This document shows positions 44,559 through 56,674 of a DNA stretch of 64,000 nt, one piece after another (position 1 is the stretch's first letter; each line of letters opens with the position of its first letter). The DNA comes from Rhodococcus qingshengii JCM 15477 (GTDB taxonomy: Bacteria > Actinomycetota > Actinomycetes > Mycobacteriales > Mycobacteriaceae): assembly GCF_023221595.1 (NCBI RefSeq), contig NZ_CP096567.1, positions 310,001-374,000 on the forward strand, given 5' to 3'. The notes under the pieces are model-generated. The model made no database searches and was not told the DNA's origin. It saw only the letters and a list, made by a program, of their open reading frames with translations. A program made the translations under genes and the position numbers.

Positions 44559-45569
44559 ATGAGAGCAGCAGTAGTGACAGAGTTCGGAGCACCCCTGGTC
44601 GTCCAGGACATTGCGATCCCAACGCCTGGGCCGGACCAAGTTCTGATCAAGATCGAAGCCTGCGGACTGTGCCACACCGATATACACGCAGCGAAGGGCG
44701 ACTGGCCCGCCAAACCCACCGTCCCCTTCGTGCCCGGTCACGAAGGTATCGGAGTGATCGAAGCGGCAGGAGAGAACGTTTCCCGCGATCGTATCGGTCA
44801 ACGTGTCGCGATCGCATGGCTCGGTTCCGCGTGCGGTGAGTGCGACCACTGTGTCTCCGGATGGGAGACACTGTGCGAGAAGCAGCAGAACAGCGGATAC
44901 TCCATCGACGGGGCTTACGCCGAATATGCTGTGGCGCAAGCACAGTACGTAGTTCGTGTTCCCGATTCGATTTCGTCGTTCGATGCTGCCCCGCTCACCT
45001 GCGCGGGTGTGACCACGTACAAGGCGGTCAAGGTCGGTGGGGTGAGGCCAGCGCAACGTGTCGCGATCTTCGGTGTCGGCGGCTTGGGGCACATGGCAGT
45101 TCAATACGCCAGGATCGCCGGAGGTTTTGTCACGGCAATCGACATCGAGGACGACAAGCTCAAGCTCGCCGCAACATTGGGGGCGGACCACACTGTCAAC
45201 TCACTGACCGAAGACCCCGTTGAAGCGATCCAGAAGCTTGGCGGTGCGGATGTCGCGATCGTGCTGGCGGTCGTTCCGAGCGTCTTCGACCAAGCGTTCC
45301 GCTCACTTCGGCGCGGGGGCCGACTGGTCTGTGTCTCGATGCCGGCGCATGGTGTGTTTCCGATCCCGATCTTCGACACCGTCGTCGGGGGTATCTCCGT
45401 TCTGGGATCGATAGTCGGCACACGTGAGGATCTGCGCGAGGTGCTCGAGCTTCATGCCGCCGGAAAAACCACCGTATCTGCAGTTTCGCGCAAACTCGAC
45501 GACGTCAACGAATGCTTCGACGACATTCTCGCCGGCCGTGTCACCGCGCGCCTGGTATTCGAATTCTGA
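44559..45569 (+). CDS. Zinc-dependent alcohol dehydrogenase (propanol-preferring type)
   Basis: 336 residues; ATG 44559 chosen for GAGGA at 44546-44550; ATG 44550 is in frame as well. Catalytic zinc: EACGLCHTDIHAAKGDWP and PGHEGIGVIEAAG; structural zinc: SACGECDHCVSGWETLC; NAD site VAIFGVGGLGHMAVQYARIA. A standard AdhP/AdhA-like class I enzyme oxidising short primary alcohols or reducing aldehydes, plausible for anaerobic redox balance. Confidence 0.93.
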   Translation: MRAAVVTEFGAPLVVQDIAIPTPGPDQVLIKIEACGLCHTDIHAAKGDWPAKPTVPFVPGHEGIGVIEAAGENVSRDRIGQRVAIAWLGSACGECDHCVSGWETLCEKQQNSGYSIDGAYAEYAVAQAQYVVRVPDSISSFDAAPLTCAGVTTYKAVKVGGVRPAQRVAIFGVGGLGHMAVQYARIAGGFVTAIDIEDDKLKLAATLGADHTVNSLTEDPVEAIQKLGGADVAIVLAVVPSVFDQAFRSLRRGGRLVCVSMPAHGVFPIPIFDTVVGGISVLGSIVGTREDLREVLELHAAGKTTVSAVSRKLDDVNECFDDILAGRVTARLVFEF

Positions 45570-45686
45570 TGATGGCGAAGCCGGTTCGGGCTGGCGCTCT
45601 GCTGACCAGGTGATCGGTGCGCGTTTCGGAGAGGTGTTCCACAGGCCACACACCACCTCGACGACAACGGTCGGGTCGGAATGCTG

Positions 45687-46445
45687 TCAGACCCCTGCCA
45701 CTCCGAGTAACTGGCCGACGGCGTAGGTGATGATCATTGCCAGGGCCCCTCCCACGACCACGCGAACCACCGCGCGTCGGCGACTGGCGCCGCCCAACTG
45801 TGCACTGACTGCGCCGGTCAGAGCCAACGCAAGCAGAACAGCGACGAACGTCACCGGCACCCGCACCCCGGGCGGTGGGGCGAGGATCGCGATCAAGGGA
45901 AGCATGGCTCCGACGGTGAACGATATTGCTGATGACAGTGCCGCCGAGATCGGGTTGGCCAATGCATCGGGGTCGATTCCTAGTTCGATGTCGACGTGTG
46001 CGGCGAAGGCATCGTGAGCAGTCAATTCCCCCGCGACGTGGCGGGCGGTTTCTTCGCTCAGGCCTTTGTTCTGGTACATCGCGATCAATTCGTCGAGTTC
46101 GGCGTCCGGGGTGTGGTCGAGTTCGTGGCGTTCTGTGGCCAGCAGTGCGCGTTCGGTGTCGCGTTGGGTGCTTACCGAGACGTATTCGCCGAGTGCCATC
46201 GACACCGCGCCGGCGACGAGGCCCGCGACTCCGGCGGTCAGGATCGGGCCGCGATCGGTGGAGAGGGCAGCGACTCCGACGACGAGGCCTGCGACGGAGA
46301 CAATGCCGTCGTTGGCGCCGAGTACGCCCGCGCGTAGCCAGTTCAGCCGTGACGACACGCCACTGGTGTGCGGCTCGTCGTGGGTCGGGCCGCTACTGTC
46401 GTTGTCGGGTCCGTCCGGGATCGCGGGCTGGGGCGCGGCCGTCAT
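45687..46445 (-). CDS. VIT1/CCC1-family Fe/Mn transporter
   Basis: 252 residues from ATG 46445. The first membrane helices carry LRAGVLGANDGIVSVAGLVV and AGLVAGAVSMALGEYVSVST, the VIT-family signature (GANDG; the membrane-metal-binding part follows, RHELDHTPDAELDELIAMY). Five membrane helices in all. Moves Fe(II)/Mn(II) out of the cytosol. Its place among the DevRS genes suggests a role in iron handling during oxygen limitation. Confidence 0.9.
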   Translation of the reverse strand: MTAAPQPAIPDGPDNDSSGPTHDEPHTSGVSSRLNWLRAGVLGANDGIVSVAGLVVGVAALSTDRGPILTAGVAGLVAGAVSMALGEYVSVSTQRDTERALLATERHELDHTPDAELDELIAMYQNKGLSEETARHVAGELTAHDAFAAHVDIELGIDPDALANPISAALSSAISFTVGAMLPLIAILAPPPGVRVPVTFVAVLLALALTGAVSAQLGGASRRRAVVRVVVGGALAMIITYAVGQLLGVAGV

Positions 46446-46596
46446 GATCGTGGGCGTTTCGTGAAGTGCGCGCTGGCGCAGGTTTCGTCGCCGCACACGA
46501 ACCACTCCGCGCTGGCTTTTGTGTCGTGCGAGGTCGAATCTCGACGATCACTTATGCTGCCGCAGGCCAATTCACGGATAGTCCAGGGCAGTGGTG

Positions 46597-46893
46597 TCAC
46601 CTGAATCCTCTGTTCTTGCTGTGGCAGTAGCTCGAGATGCGTTGACGGGCCAACCGTTCGCTCAACTCGGGCATCGCTGCGTAGGACACCCAGGAAAGGT
46701 CGAGAATGCACCCGTCGAGGACGATTTCCACTCCTTCTAGGGAAAACTGGCCCGCGAACTCCAACGCCAACCGTGCGACCGTCACAGCACGACGGGGGCC
46801 GTATGGATCTGTAGTCGCTTCCTCTTCGACGATTCGCGAAGCGATGGAGCTTCTTTCCCTCGACGATCGGGTCACGGTGTGCGTCATGTGCAT
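46597..46893 (-). CDS. Hypothetical protein, 98 residues
   Basis: From ATG 46893 (or 46887) to a stop at 46597. Sequence includes PYGPRRAVTVARLALEFAGQ and EIVLDGCILDLSWVSYAAMP. No known family identified. The regular composition and the shared upstream region with devR make it a credible small gene; it is divergent from devR with the palindrome at 47007-47027 in between. Confidence 0.5.
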   Translation of the reverse strand: MHMTHTVTRSSRERSSIASRIVEEEATTDPYGPRRAVTVARLALEFAGQFSLEGVEIVLDGCILDLSWVSYAAMPELSERLARQRISSYCHSKNRGFR

Positions 46894-47006
46894 CGAACTT
46901 TCCTTTACAGGTGAAGAGGTGAATTCAATTACCCGCCAAGGATGCTCGGCCGACCGGACGATCAGGTAGGGCCGAACGGCCACCGAAAGCCACTGTTGTC
47001 CCAAAA

Positions 47007-47027
47007 GGGGACTTAGTAGTAGTCCTC
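47007..47027. promoter_or_regulatory. Candidate DevR/DosR autoregulatory palindrome
   Basis: GGGGACT (47007-47013) and AGTCCTC (47021-47027) face each other with a seven-base spacer, similar in half-site to the DosR box (GGGACT..AGTCCC) but with wider spacing. It lies 168 bases before the devR start, in the divergent region with the 98-residue gene. Confidence 0.4.
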
Positions 47028-47194
47028 GAGATGCTCGTCTGTCGACATCGAGGGACCGAGGGGAGCGGCCGTCCGGAGCCCTGAAGTTTAAGTACGGAAC
47101 AAGTGACAAAAGACCTCGAATAATCAGCTTCAGGGCGCCGATCGCCAGTGAGAGATCCGTAGGCTGGTGAGGGGCGGGGAAGAGGAGAACAGTT

Positions 47195-49523
<2,329 letters not shown>

Positions 49524-49532
49524 TCGGCACTG

Positions 49533-50301
49533 CGTGACCAACTACTACCGGCCTCGATTCGGCAGAAACAAGTACAGATCGGGCACAATCCTCGTTCGTG
49601 GCGACTCCGCCTACGGCACTCGTTCCGTCGTGACCGCCTGCTTGCGCGCGAAAGTCGAATTCTCGGTCGTGATGGCCAAGAACACCGCCGTCGCGCGCGC
49701 CATCGATTCGATTGCCGATGAAACCTGGACACCCGTGAAGTATCCCGGCGCGGTCCGTGACCCCGACACGGTGCCTGGATTTCCGATGCCGAGGTCGCCG
49801 AAACCACTTACACCGCTTTCGCTTCCAGCAAGAACCCGGTCACCGCCCGGTTGATCGTGCGCCGAGTCAAAGATGCGCGATTTCCGGACGCGTTGTTTCC
49901 CCGTCTGGCGGTATCACCCGTTTTTCACCAGCACCACCGGGCTCACCGCCGACGCAGATGTCACCCACCGTCGGCACGCGATCATCGAAACCGTGTTCGC
50001 CGATCTCATTGACGGACCACTTGCACACATGCCGTCGGGGAAGTTCGGGGCGAACTCCGCGTGGGTGTTGTGCGCGGCGATCGCCCACAATCTGCTTCGA
50101 GCTACCGGCGTTCTTGCCGGTGATCGGTATTCTCATTCCCGAGGTGCGACGCTCCGACGCAAGATCGTCAACATCCCAGCTCGATTGTGTCGGCCGCAAC
50201 GAAAACCGATTCTGCGACTACCGACTCACTGGCCGTGGTCCGCTGCGTGGCTTCGATTGTGGGCCAACACTATCGGACACAGCCCGCCGTCCATCGCTTG
50301 A
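49533..50301 (+). mobile_element. IS1380-family transposase remnant
   Basis: C-terminal half of the DDE transposase: ILVRGDSAYGTRSVVTACLR (catalytic Asp region), AIDSIADETWTPVKYPGAV, then in another frame FPVWRYHPFFTSTTGLTADA, THRRHAIIETVFADLIDGPL and PSGKFGANSAWVLCAAIAHN. At least one frame change near 49790-49870. The N-terminal part is missing and the remnant starts about ten bases after the devS stop, so the element or a deletion ended there. Confidence 0.88.
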
Positions 50302-50745
50302 AACCTGACCGAATCGCCGGAAGCGGCCCGACACCTTTCAATCGTGGAAAAGCTGGGTAGACCAGCGGTCACACCATGTCTGGAAGCAGCGCTTGCTCGG
50401 GCCTTTCATCCGCATTGACTCTCACGGGCTCGTCGGTGGATTCAGGCTTAATAATGTTTTGGAGCAATTTCCGTGATTGGTCCTGAATGTGTCAACGAAT
50501 GAGAAGTATTCGTTTGTGGAGCAAGTCGAAACCAGCTCGTCCATACATTTGCCGTTTGAGCGTCTTGATCCTTCGGTGGAATCTGACCACGCGGACGATC
50601 ATGTTCTCCTCGGGTTGACCACGGAACTGAGGAGACGATATGAGCGGCACGGTGACGCTGGAGAACAAGTGGCCGATACTGGGCCTGTCCGGTGTGCCGA
50701 GTGAGGACGGTTGCCAAGCCTGTCCTGGCGTCGGGCTTGTCGCCG
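50302..50745. other. Intergenic stretch, no gene seen
   Basis: About 440 bases of lower-GC sequence after the IS remnant (50440-50530 is comparatively A/T rich). Short frames (50448-50717, 50477-50704) are not credible. It marks a sharp change to the very GC-rich block that follows. Confidence 0.45.
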
Positions 50746-51438
50746 TCACCAGGGGAGCACGCCGGTGCGGTCGGTCACCGTGCCGGTGGGCGTGTTGGGC
50801 CCAAGGGTGGCGATACGCACCGCTGCCTCGGCGCCCTCCTCGACGCTCTGCCCGATGTGGCCGGTGAATTCGGTCGCGGTCTGCCCGGGGTCTACCGCGT
50901 TGAAGCGGACGTCGGGGATTGTTCTGGCGTACTGCGTGGTCAGCATGGTGACCGCGCTCTTTGACGAGCCGTAGGCGGCGAGCGGATACTGCGACTCGAC
51001 CCGCTCAGGGTCGTGGGTCAGCGTGAACGAGCCGAGGCCGCTGGTGACGTTGACGACGGACGGGGCGGCCGCTTTCCGCAGCAGGGGCAGGAACGCGTGC
51101 GTGACGCGCACCAGTCCGAAGACGTTGGTTTCGTAGACGTGGCCGATCTGGTCGACCGTCATGTCCTCGGGGGCCGTGACTTCACCGAGGATGCCGGCGT
51201 TGTTGATGAGAATGTCCAGGTGGCCGACCCGTGCGCGCAGCGTCTTGACCGCCGCGTCGACCGACGCGTCGTCGGTCACGTCCAGCTGGACGAAGTCGGC
51301 GCCGAGCCGGTCGGCGGCCTTGCGTCCGTTCTCAGCGTCCCGGGCTCCGATCCAGACCGTCTGGCCCGCCTGGACGAGTCTGCGCGCGATCTCGTGGCCG
51401 AGACCCCTGTTGCCGCCGGTGATCAGTGTGATGGTCAC
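50746..51438 (-). CDS. SDR, carbonyl-reductase-like
   Basis: 230 residues from GTG 51438, chosen for AGGAGAG at a proper distance. LITGGNRGLGHEIARRLVQA, DILINNAGILGEVTAP, VNVTSGLGSFT, YGSSKSAVTMLTTQYART and AVDPGQTATEFTGHIGQ. Same subfamily as 32995-33711. Followed by an ABM monooxygenase gene order (SDR end, ABM, hydrolase) that recurs in decayed form at 60783-61265. Confidence 0.9.
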   Translation of the reverse strand: MTITLITGGNRGLGHEIARRLVQAGQTVWIGARDAENGRKAADRLGADFVQLDVTDDASVDAAVKTLRARVGHLDILINNAGILGEVTAPEDMTVDQIGHVYETNVFGLVRVTHAFLPLLRKAAAPSVVNVTSGLGSFTLTHDPERVESQYPLAAYGSSKSAVTMLTTQYARTIPDVRFNAVDPGQTATEFTGHIGQSVEEGAEAAVRIATLGPNTPTGTVTDRTGVLPW

Positions 51439-51550
51439 GTTGTGTCTCTCCTGTGTATGTCGTCGGAGCGGGTGCTCCCGCAAAAGCGGTCAACGGGAGC
51501 ACCCGCAGGGTAGGTTCGCGGTTGTGCGGCTCGCCGGCGGGCGTCCGGCG

Positions 51551-51874
51551 CTAGTGGGTGGGACGGAACGGGCGCAGGAGGCGGATGCCGTCCTCGATGG
51601 ATCCGTCGATCAGTTCGAGCATCTGCGGGACAAGTTCCCGCATCCGGGGTGCAGCGAGGTGGGCGTCGAGGTGGGCGCGTGTCTCCCAGCGTTCGTAGAT
51701 GACGAATTCGCAGGGTCTGCCCTCGATTTCGTGGGCCTCGTAGTCGATGTTGCCGGGGTCGTTGCGCGAGGGGGTGACGGCGGCGGTGATGAACGCCTTG
51801 AGCTCGGCCTCCCTGCCGGCCTTCGCCTTTGCGTCCCAGACGACGGTCACGTAGCCGGTAGGTGTTGCGGTCAT
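51551..51874 (-). CDS. ABM-family (antibiotic biosynthesis monooxygenase/quinol oxygenase) protein
   Basis: 107 residues. Ferredoxin-like ABM fold: TVVWDAKAKAGREAELKAFI, EFVIYERWETRAHLDAHLAA and PRMRELVPQMLELIDGSIED. Small cofactor-free oxygenases of this type act on quinols or anthrones. It is between the SDR and a haloperoxidase-like hydrolase, suggesting a quinone/aromatic stress function. Confidence 0.88.
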   Translation of the reverse strand: MTATPTGYVTVVWDAKAKAGREAELKAFITAAVTPSRNDPGNIDYEAHEIEGRPCEFVIYERWETRAHLDAHLAAPRMRELVPQMLELIDGSIEDGIRLLRPFRPTH

Positions 51875-51929
51875 GGTGATTCCTGTTCTGTTCCGTGCTG
51901 ACGGGCTGAGTGTCGGTGCCAGACCGGTG

Positions 51930-52754
51930 TCAGCTCTCGATGAAGCTGAGGAGGTCGGCGTTGACGGTGTCGGCGTTCACGGTGCACATGCCGTGCGACT
52001 GCCCCGGGTAGACCTTCAGACGCGCGTTCTTGACCAACGTGACCGCCGTCTCGGCGGAGTTGGTGATCGGGACGATCTGGTCGTCGTCGCCGTGCATGAT
52101 GAGCGTGGGCACGTCGATCGCCCGGAGGTCGTCGGTGAAGTCGGTCTCCGAGAATGCCTTGATCCCCTCGTAGTGCGCCTGCGCGCTGCCGGTCATTCCC
52201 TGGCGCCACCAGTTCTGGATGACGCCCTGGGAGATGTCCGCGCCCGGGCGGTTGAACCCGTAGAACGGCCCGGAGGCGAGGTCGAGGTAGAACTGGGAGC
52301 GGTTGGTAACCACGGCCTCGCGGAAGCCGTCGAAGACCTCGATCGGCAACCCTTCCGGGTTCGATTCGGTCTGGACCATGAGCGGCGGGACCGCTCCGAT
52401 GAGGACGGCCTTGGCGACCCGCCCCGCACCGTGCCTGGCAACGTACCGGGCGACCTCTCCACCACCGGTGGAGTGGCCGACGTGGACGACGTCGCGCAGG
52501 CCGAGGTGCGCCACCACGGCGGCGGCGTCCGCTGCGTAGTGGTCCATGTCGTGCCCGTGGCCGACCTGGGCGGAGCGCCCGTGCCCGCGGCGGTCGTGGG
52601 CGATGACACGGTAGCCCCGCTGGACGAGGAAGAGCAGCTGGGAGTCCCAGTCGTCCGAGCTCAGCGGCCAGCCGTGGTGGAACATGATCGGCCGGCCCGA
52701 GCCCCAGTCCTTGTAGAAGATTTCGGTTCCGTCGCTGGCGGTGACGAACGGCAT
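51930..52754 (-). CDS. Alpha/beta hydrolase, non-haem chloroperoxidase type
   Basis: 274 residues from ATG 52754, with AAGGAG before it. Serine nucleophile in [18 protein letters not shown], acid in [13 protein letters not shown], histidine in [10 protein letters not shown]. The N-terminus [20 protein letters not shown] and the oxyanion [15 protein letters not shown] are those of cofactor-free bacterial haloperoxidases/perhydrolases. Probably an esterase in vivo. The upstream leader is duplicated before the aldehyde dehydrogenase gene. Confidence 0.92.
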   Translation of the reverse strand: MPFVTASDGTEIFYKDWGSGRPIMFHHGWPLSSDDWDSQLLFLVQRGYRVIAHDRRGHGRSAQVGHGHDMDHYAADAAAVVAHLGLRDVVHVGHSTGGGEVARYVARHGAGRVAKAVLIGAVPPLMVQTESNPEGLPIEVFDGFREAVVTNRSQFYLDLASGPFYGFNRPGADISQGVIQNWWRQGMTGSAQAHYEGIKAFSETDFTDDLRAIDVPTLIMHGDDDQIVPITNSAETAVTLVKNARLKVYPGQSHGMCTVNADTVNADLLSFIES

Positions 52755-52874
52755 GGTCTGCTCCTTGTGGTCTCGCCCGGGTACCGGGCGGTTTCGATGT
52801 CTCCACAAGAATGACTCGGCCACCGTACCGACAGCCTCCGTCAGCTGACTGACATCCGGCCGGCGGCTCGCTTA
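52753..52874 (-). repeat. 122-bp leader repeat, copy 1 (before hydrolase)
   Basis: Matches 60162-60283 over its whole length with only a handful of differences. It holds the ribosome site (AAGGAG), an inverted repeat GCCCGG-GTA-CCGGGC at 52774-52795 and the 10-bp palindrome GTCAGCTGAC (about 52840-52849), which could be an operator. In both copies the leader frame can also encode an N-terminal peptide beginning MAE-FLWR. Confidence 0.88.
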
Positions 52875-52903
52875 CGTCAGTGCCGGGGCCCGGCCGGTAG
52901 CGC

Positions 52904-55687
52904 TCACAGCCGGGCGGCCGAAGGCTCGGGAGGCAGCGCATCCAGAGCGTCGCGGAGCTCGGCCCGCGACGTGATCCCCAGTTTCGGGAACACATGGTAG
53001 AGATGCGATGACACAGTCCGCGGCGAAAGAAACAGACGCGACGCGATCTGCGGGTTGGACAGCCCCGTCGCCGCCAGCCTGGCGACCTCCAGCTCCTGCG
53101 GGGTGAGGGCCTCACCGGACTTACCCCGGCCGGTCCGCGTCATGCCGGTGGCGCGGAGCTCTGCAGCGGCCCGGGCCGCCCACGAATGGGCCCCGAGTTC
53201 CTCGAAGCAGTCGCGGGCGGCGGCCAGCTGCACCCGGGCGTCACGGTTGAGTCCTTGCCGGCGAAGCGCTTCGCCGTACGCCAGACGAGCATGACCGACC
53301 TCGAAGGGCCACTGCTCGATGTCCGGCAGTCCGAGGGCCTCCTCGAAGTACCGGACCATGTCCTCGGCAGTCGATGTCATCGCCGTGACCATGGCCGAGC
53401 TCAGCGCGAGCCGCGACGAGAGGTGGCCGACACCGGCGTCGCGCAGCGCGTCCGCGTGCCGTCGTGCCTCCGCGTGCCTCCCGGTGCGCACGGCGGCCTC
53501 GACGAGGTCCGGCGCGGACCACAGGGCCTCGGGGTTAAACGGCGGCAGCACGCCCGGGGCGCAGATCGCTGTGGCATGCCGGAAGGCCGTCTCGAAGTCG
53601 GCGGCGCCGAGGGCCGCCCGCGCCGCCGCTTGGTGGGCGCAGTTCTCCAGCCGCTGCAATCCCCTGGGCCTAGCCCACTCCCAGACGGCCTCACAGTGGC
53701 GGCGGCACGCGTCGAGGTCGCCGCGCTGGGCCGCGGTCATCGCCGCGATGTAGTGCCCCACCTGGGCGAACAAGTGGTATCCCGTCTCCTCGGACAGTGC
53801 GATGAGCTCGTCCGCGGCGTCGGCCGACGTCCGCCACCGGCCGCTGTACAGGTCGTCGAGGGCGACGAACATCAGGGCTGGCATGCTCGACCCCAGCGCG
53901 CCGCCGTCGCGTATGACCCGGGATACGGCCTCGCGACAGCCCGGAAGCCGGTCGAGGTACGAGGCGGTCAGGGCGGTGCGGATGACCACGTCGGCGTCAC
54001 TCTTGTCCCTCAGCCGCGAGATCTCCTCGTCCAGGTGGCGCAGCATGCTGTCGGTGATGGAACCGAGGTCGTGGTGGACGCGCCCCAGTGACGCCGCGGC
54101 GGCGGGCGATGCCTCGGGGAGCTGATCGAGGACGTTGACCAGAGGCTGCCAGTGCTCGGGTCGGCCCGAGTACTGGCAGGCGAGGGTGAGAGTGAAGAGC
54201 GCGGTCTCCAGCTCCTCACGCGGCGGTCCGGGTATCACCGAGGCCTGCTCGACCGCCTCCATCAGGAGCGCGTGCGCGGTATCGGCTTCGCCTTCCGTGA
54301 CGAGCACGAGGAAGCCGGCCGCCGCGGCCGCCGAGAGCGACCGGGCCGCCGGATCGCCCTCGACCTCACGCATGATCTCGTGGCTGATCTCCAGATGACC
54401 CGCGACCCAGGCGGCTACGTAGGCGGCCTTCGACAGGCGGCGCCTGCGGACCCCTCGGTCGGGACTCAGTTCGGCCGCACGCCGCAGCCTCGCGATGGCG
54501 CCGTCGGCGTCACCGCGTCGCAGGCTGCTCCGGGCTGCCGACTCCACGGCGGCGGAGACCGCCTCGTCAGGCGCCGTCGTGGCTCTCGCGAGGTGATCAC
54601 CGCGCCGCTCGGGCTGGTCGCCCAGCGCGTCGGCCAGTTGGCGGTGGGCGCTGCGCCGCTGCTCGCCGGTGGAACCGTCGACCACCGCGGACCCGACCAG
54701 CGGGTGCCTAAAGCGCACCGCGCGGCCGTTCTCCGCGACCATGACCAGATGGTCACGCTCCGCGGGAGAGATTTGCTCGAGGCTGTCCGGCCCGCCGGCT
54801 GCCTCGAGAATGCCGATGTCGCCGGAGCCCTCGAGAGCTGCGAGCAGCAGTACCTCGCGTGTTCTCTGCGGCAGTCGTGCGACGCGGGCGCCGTACAAAG
54901 CGCGCACGTCCCGCCCTGGGCCGCTCGCCCACGCCGTCCCTTGCCCGTGTTCGTCGCCGGTCGCCCCCGTCGACCCGGCGAACTCGAGTAGAGCAAGGGG
55001 GTTTCCCTGTGCCTCGTGGGCCACGGTTGAAAGCACCCGGCGGGGGAGGTGGGCGAAACGCCGGGACAGCAGTCGCAGGGCGTCCGCGTCGTCCAGCGGC
55101 GCGATCTTGAGCTCCGGTAGGCCGACGGACCGGAAGGATTCGTCGGACTCCTCTCGCTGTGCTCCCAGCAGCCCGATGCGGCGACCGCCCAGTCTTCTGG
55201 CGACGAAACCCACCGCAGCTTGGCTCGCTTGGTCGACGGCATGAAGGTCATCGACCACGAGGAGGAACGGTTGCTCTTTCGCGGCCTCGTCGAACAGGGC
55301 CAGTGCCGCGTTCAGGACGGCGATCCGGCTCGACGCGGGACCGGCGCCGAGACCGAGGGCAACCTCGAGGGCCTCCCGCGTGGAACGCGGCAGACGACCA
55401 AGCTCGTCCGGCAGTGAACCGACGAGCTGGTGGAGTCCCGCGAAGCTGATGTCAGTCTCGTATTCGACGCCACTCCCGCGGACGACCCGCACTCCTTTCG
55501 CCACCGCCAGCTCGGCTGTCGCGTCCAGGAGCGCAGTCTTCCCCACGCCCGGATCGCCGGTGAGCAGCAGGGCGGCTCCATTCGTCCCGGCCATGTCCAG
55601 GAACGCCGCCAGCTCGGCGAGTTCCCCCTCCCGGCCGACCAGTCCGGCCGGGCCGACGCTCGTGTCTGTCCTTGACCTCGCCCACAT
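52904..55687 (-). CDS. Large ATP-binding LuxR-family (LAL) regulator
   Basis: About 927 residues from ATG 55687 (a longer start at 55729 exists). N-terminal AAA/NACHT-like ATPase: VGREGELAELAAFLDMAG, Walker A LLTGDPGVGKTALLDATAEL and Walker B FLLVVDDLHAVDQ. A long TPR-like helical middle (about 350-840) is followed by a C-terminal LuxR HTH: LTPQELEVARLAATGLSNPQ, SRLFLSPRTVSSHLYHVFPK. LAL regulators respond to nucleotides or inducers. It is upstream of the hydrolase-ABM-SDR genes on the same strand and probably activates them. Confidence 0.92.
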   Translation of the reverse strand: MWARSRTDTSVGPAGLVGREGELAELAAFLDMAGTNGAALLLTGDPGVGKTALLDATAELAVAKGVRVVRGSGVEYETDISFAGLHQLVGSLPDELGRLPRSTREALEVALGLGAGPASSRIAVLNAALALFDEAAKEQPFLLVVDDLHAVDQASQAAVGFVARRLGGRRIGLLGAQREESDESFRSVGLPELKIAPLDDADALRLLSRRFAHLPRRVLSTVAHEAQGNPLALLEFAGSTGATGDEHGQGTAWASGPGRDVRALYGARVARLPQRTREVLLLAALEGSGDIGILEAAGGPDSLEQISPAERDHLVMVAENGRAVRFRHPLVGSAVVDGSTGEQRRSAHRQLADALGDQPERRGDHLARATTAPDEAVSAAVESAARSSLRRGDADGAIARLRRAAELSPDRGVRRRRLSKAAYVAAWVAGHLEISHEIMREVEGDPAARSLSAAAAAGFLVLVTEGEADTAHALLMEAVEQASVIPGPPREELETALFTLTLACQYSGRPEHWQPLVNVLDQLPEASPAAAASLGRVHHDLGSITDSMLRHLDEEISRLRDKSDADVVIRTALTASYLDRLPGCREAVSRVIRDGGALGSSMPALMFVALDDLYSGRWRTSADAADELIALSEETGYHLFAQVGHYIAAMTAAQRGDLDACRRHCEAVWEWARPRGLQRLENCAHQAAARAALGAADFETAFRHATAICAPGVLPPFNPEALWSAPDLVEAAVRTGRHAEARRHADALRDAGVGHLSSRLALSSAMVTAMTSTAEDMVRYFEEALGLPDIEQWPFEVGHARLAYGEALRRQGLNRDARVQLAAARDCFEELGAHSWAARAAAELRATGMTRTGRGKSGEALTPQELEVARLAATGLSNPQIASRLFLSPRTVSSHLYHVFPKLGITSRAELRDALDALPPEPSAARL

Positions 55688-56674
55688 TCGCCGCGTCCTT
55701 TGCTGTACCTCGCGAAGCGGTCGATCCACCAGCCACGCACTTGCCCAGTGATTATCGCACCTACCGGCAAACGGAGCGTGAAACCATCTGCTTCGCCGCC
55801 ACCCACAGCTTCTAGACGAAGAGCATGCAGAACACCAGCCAGGCGCTGCAGTCCCACCGCAACGACAGCACGAAGGTCACGCGGATCATCGCGCCGGTCG
55901 CCTCCGCCGGCTACCGCCCCCTCGTCGCCGTCCTCCGAGACCTGCACAGTCATGATGAACGGCTCGCCGAGCAGTTCGCCTCCCGCGTCTACGCCAGCGG
56001 TCGGCGTAAAATCCACGTCCGATGCGACCGAGACGGACGGATCGTCGGCGTCGACGAGGACGACGCCGAAGACCAGGAACGCGGCGACGGTGACGCCGCT
56101 CCCGAGTCCACCTGCTCCACTTCTCCGCCCTGCCCGACCCGGCGACCATCGCGGCCGTATTGCCCACCTGGGTCTGCCGACCCGGATCCCTGGTCTGACC
56201 GCAGGTCTGAAGGCCCTGCGGCGCTGATGATTCGAGAACGAGATCGCCGAGAGTGACCCAGACCGGAATTGCCCCCTGGCCCTGTTGAGGAGCCAGAGGT
56301 CGTCCTTGGTGGAGAACAAGCCCTCGATGTCAGTCTTCTTGGGGAAGCCCTTCGAGTTGGCTGGGGACGGTGATGGGGGTGGCGTCGACATTGGCTGCCT
56401 GAGCAACGTTGAGGGCCGTGGCGGTCTCGGCTCCGTCGATGACTGCGTGACCTACTCGGCGGTGCCCACAGCGCGTACGGTCGCGTGAGTCACCGCGTCC
56501 GCGCCCCGCCGTGAGAGCGTCGTCCGGGGCCAGCGGGTTCGCGGTGCCGAGCGGGTGCATCCCCGGCGTCGGCGTGAACAACGTGTCGCCGTCGTTGAGC
56601 AGGGGCACCGGACGCACGGCGCGGGCGCCTTCGTACGCAGCGCCGGCCAGTTTCCCGCGGCGGCGAGGGTTCCC
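55688..56674. other. Nearly 1 kb without a convincing gene
   Basis: Open frames exist in several phases because of the high GC content, but none has a recognisable domain. A minus frame (56617-56330) reads GDTLFTPTPGMHPLGTANPL and TALNVAQAANVDATPITVPS, which looks protein-like and may be a remnant, but I cannot name its family. Bases 55740-55800 likely carry the LuxR gene promoter. Confidence 0.4.

Noticed and set aside
55312..56406. 364-residue minus-strand ORF
   Set aside because: Partly a shadow of the LuxR gene in another frame; no recognisable domain in the rest.
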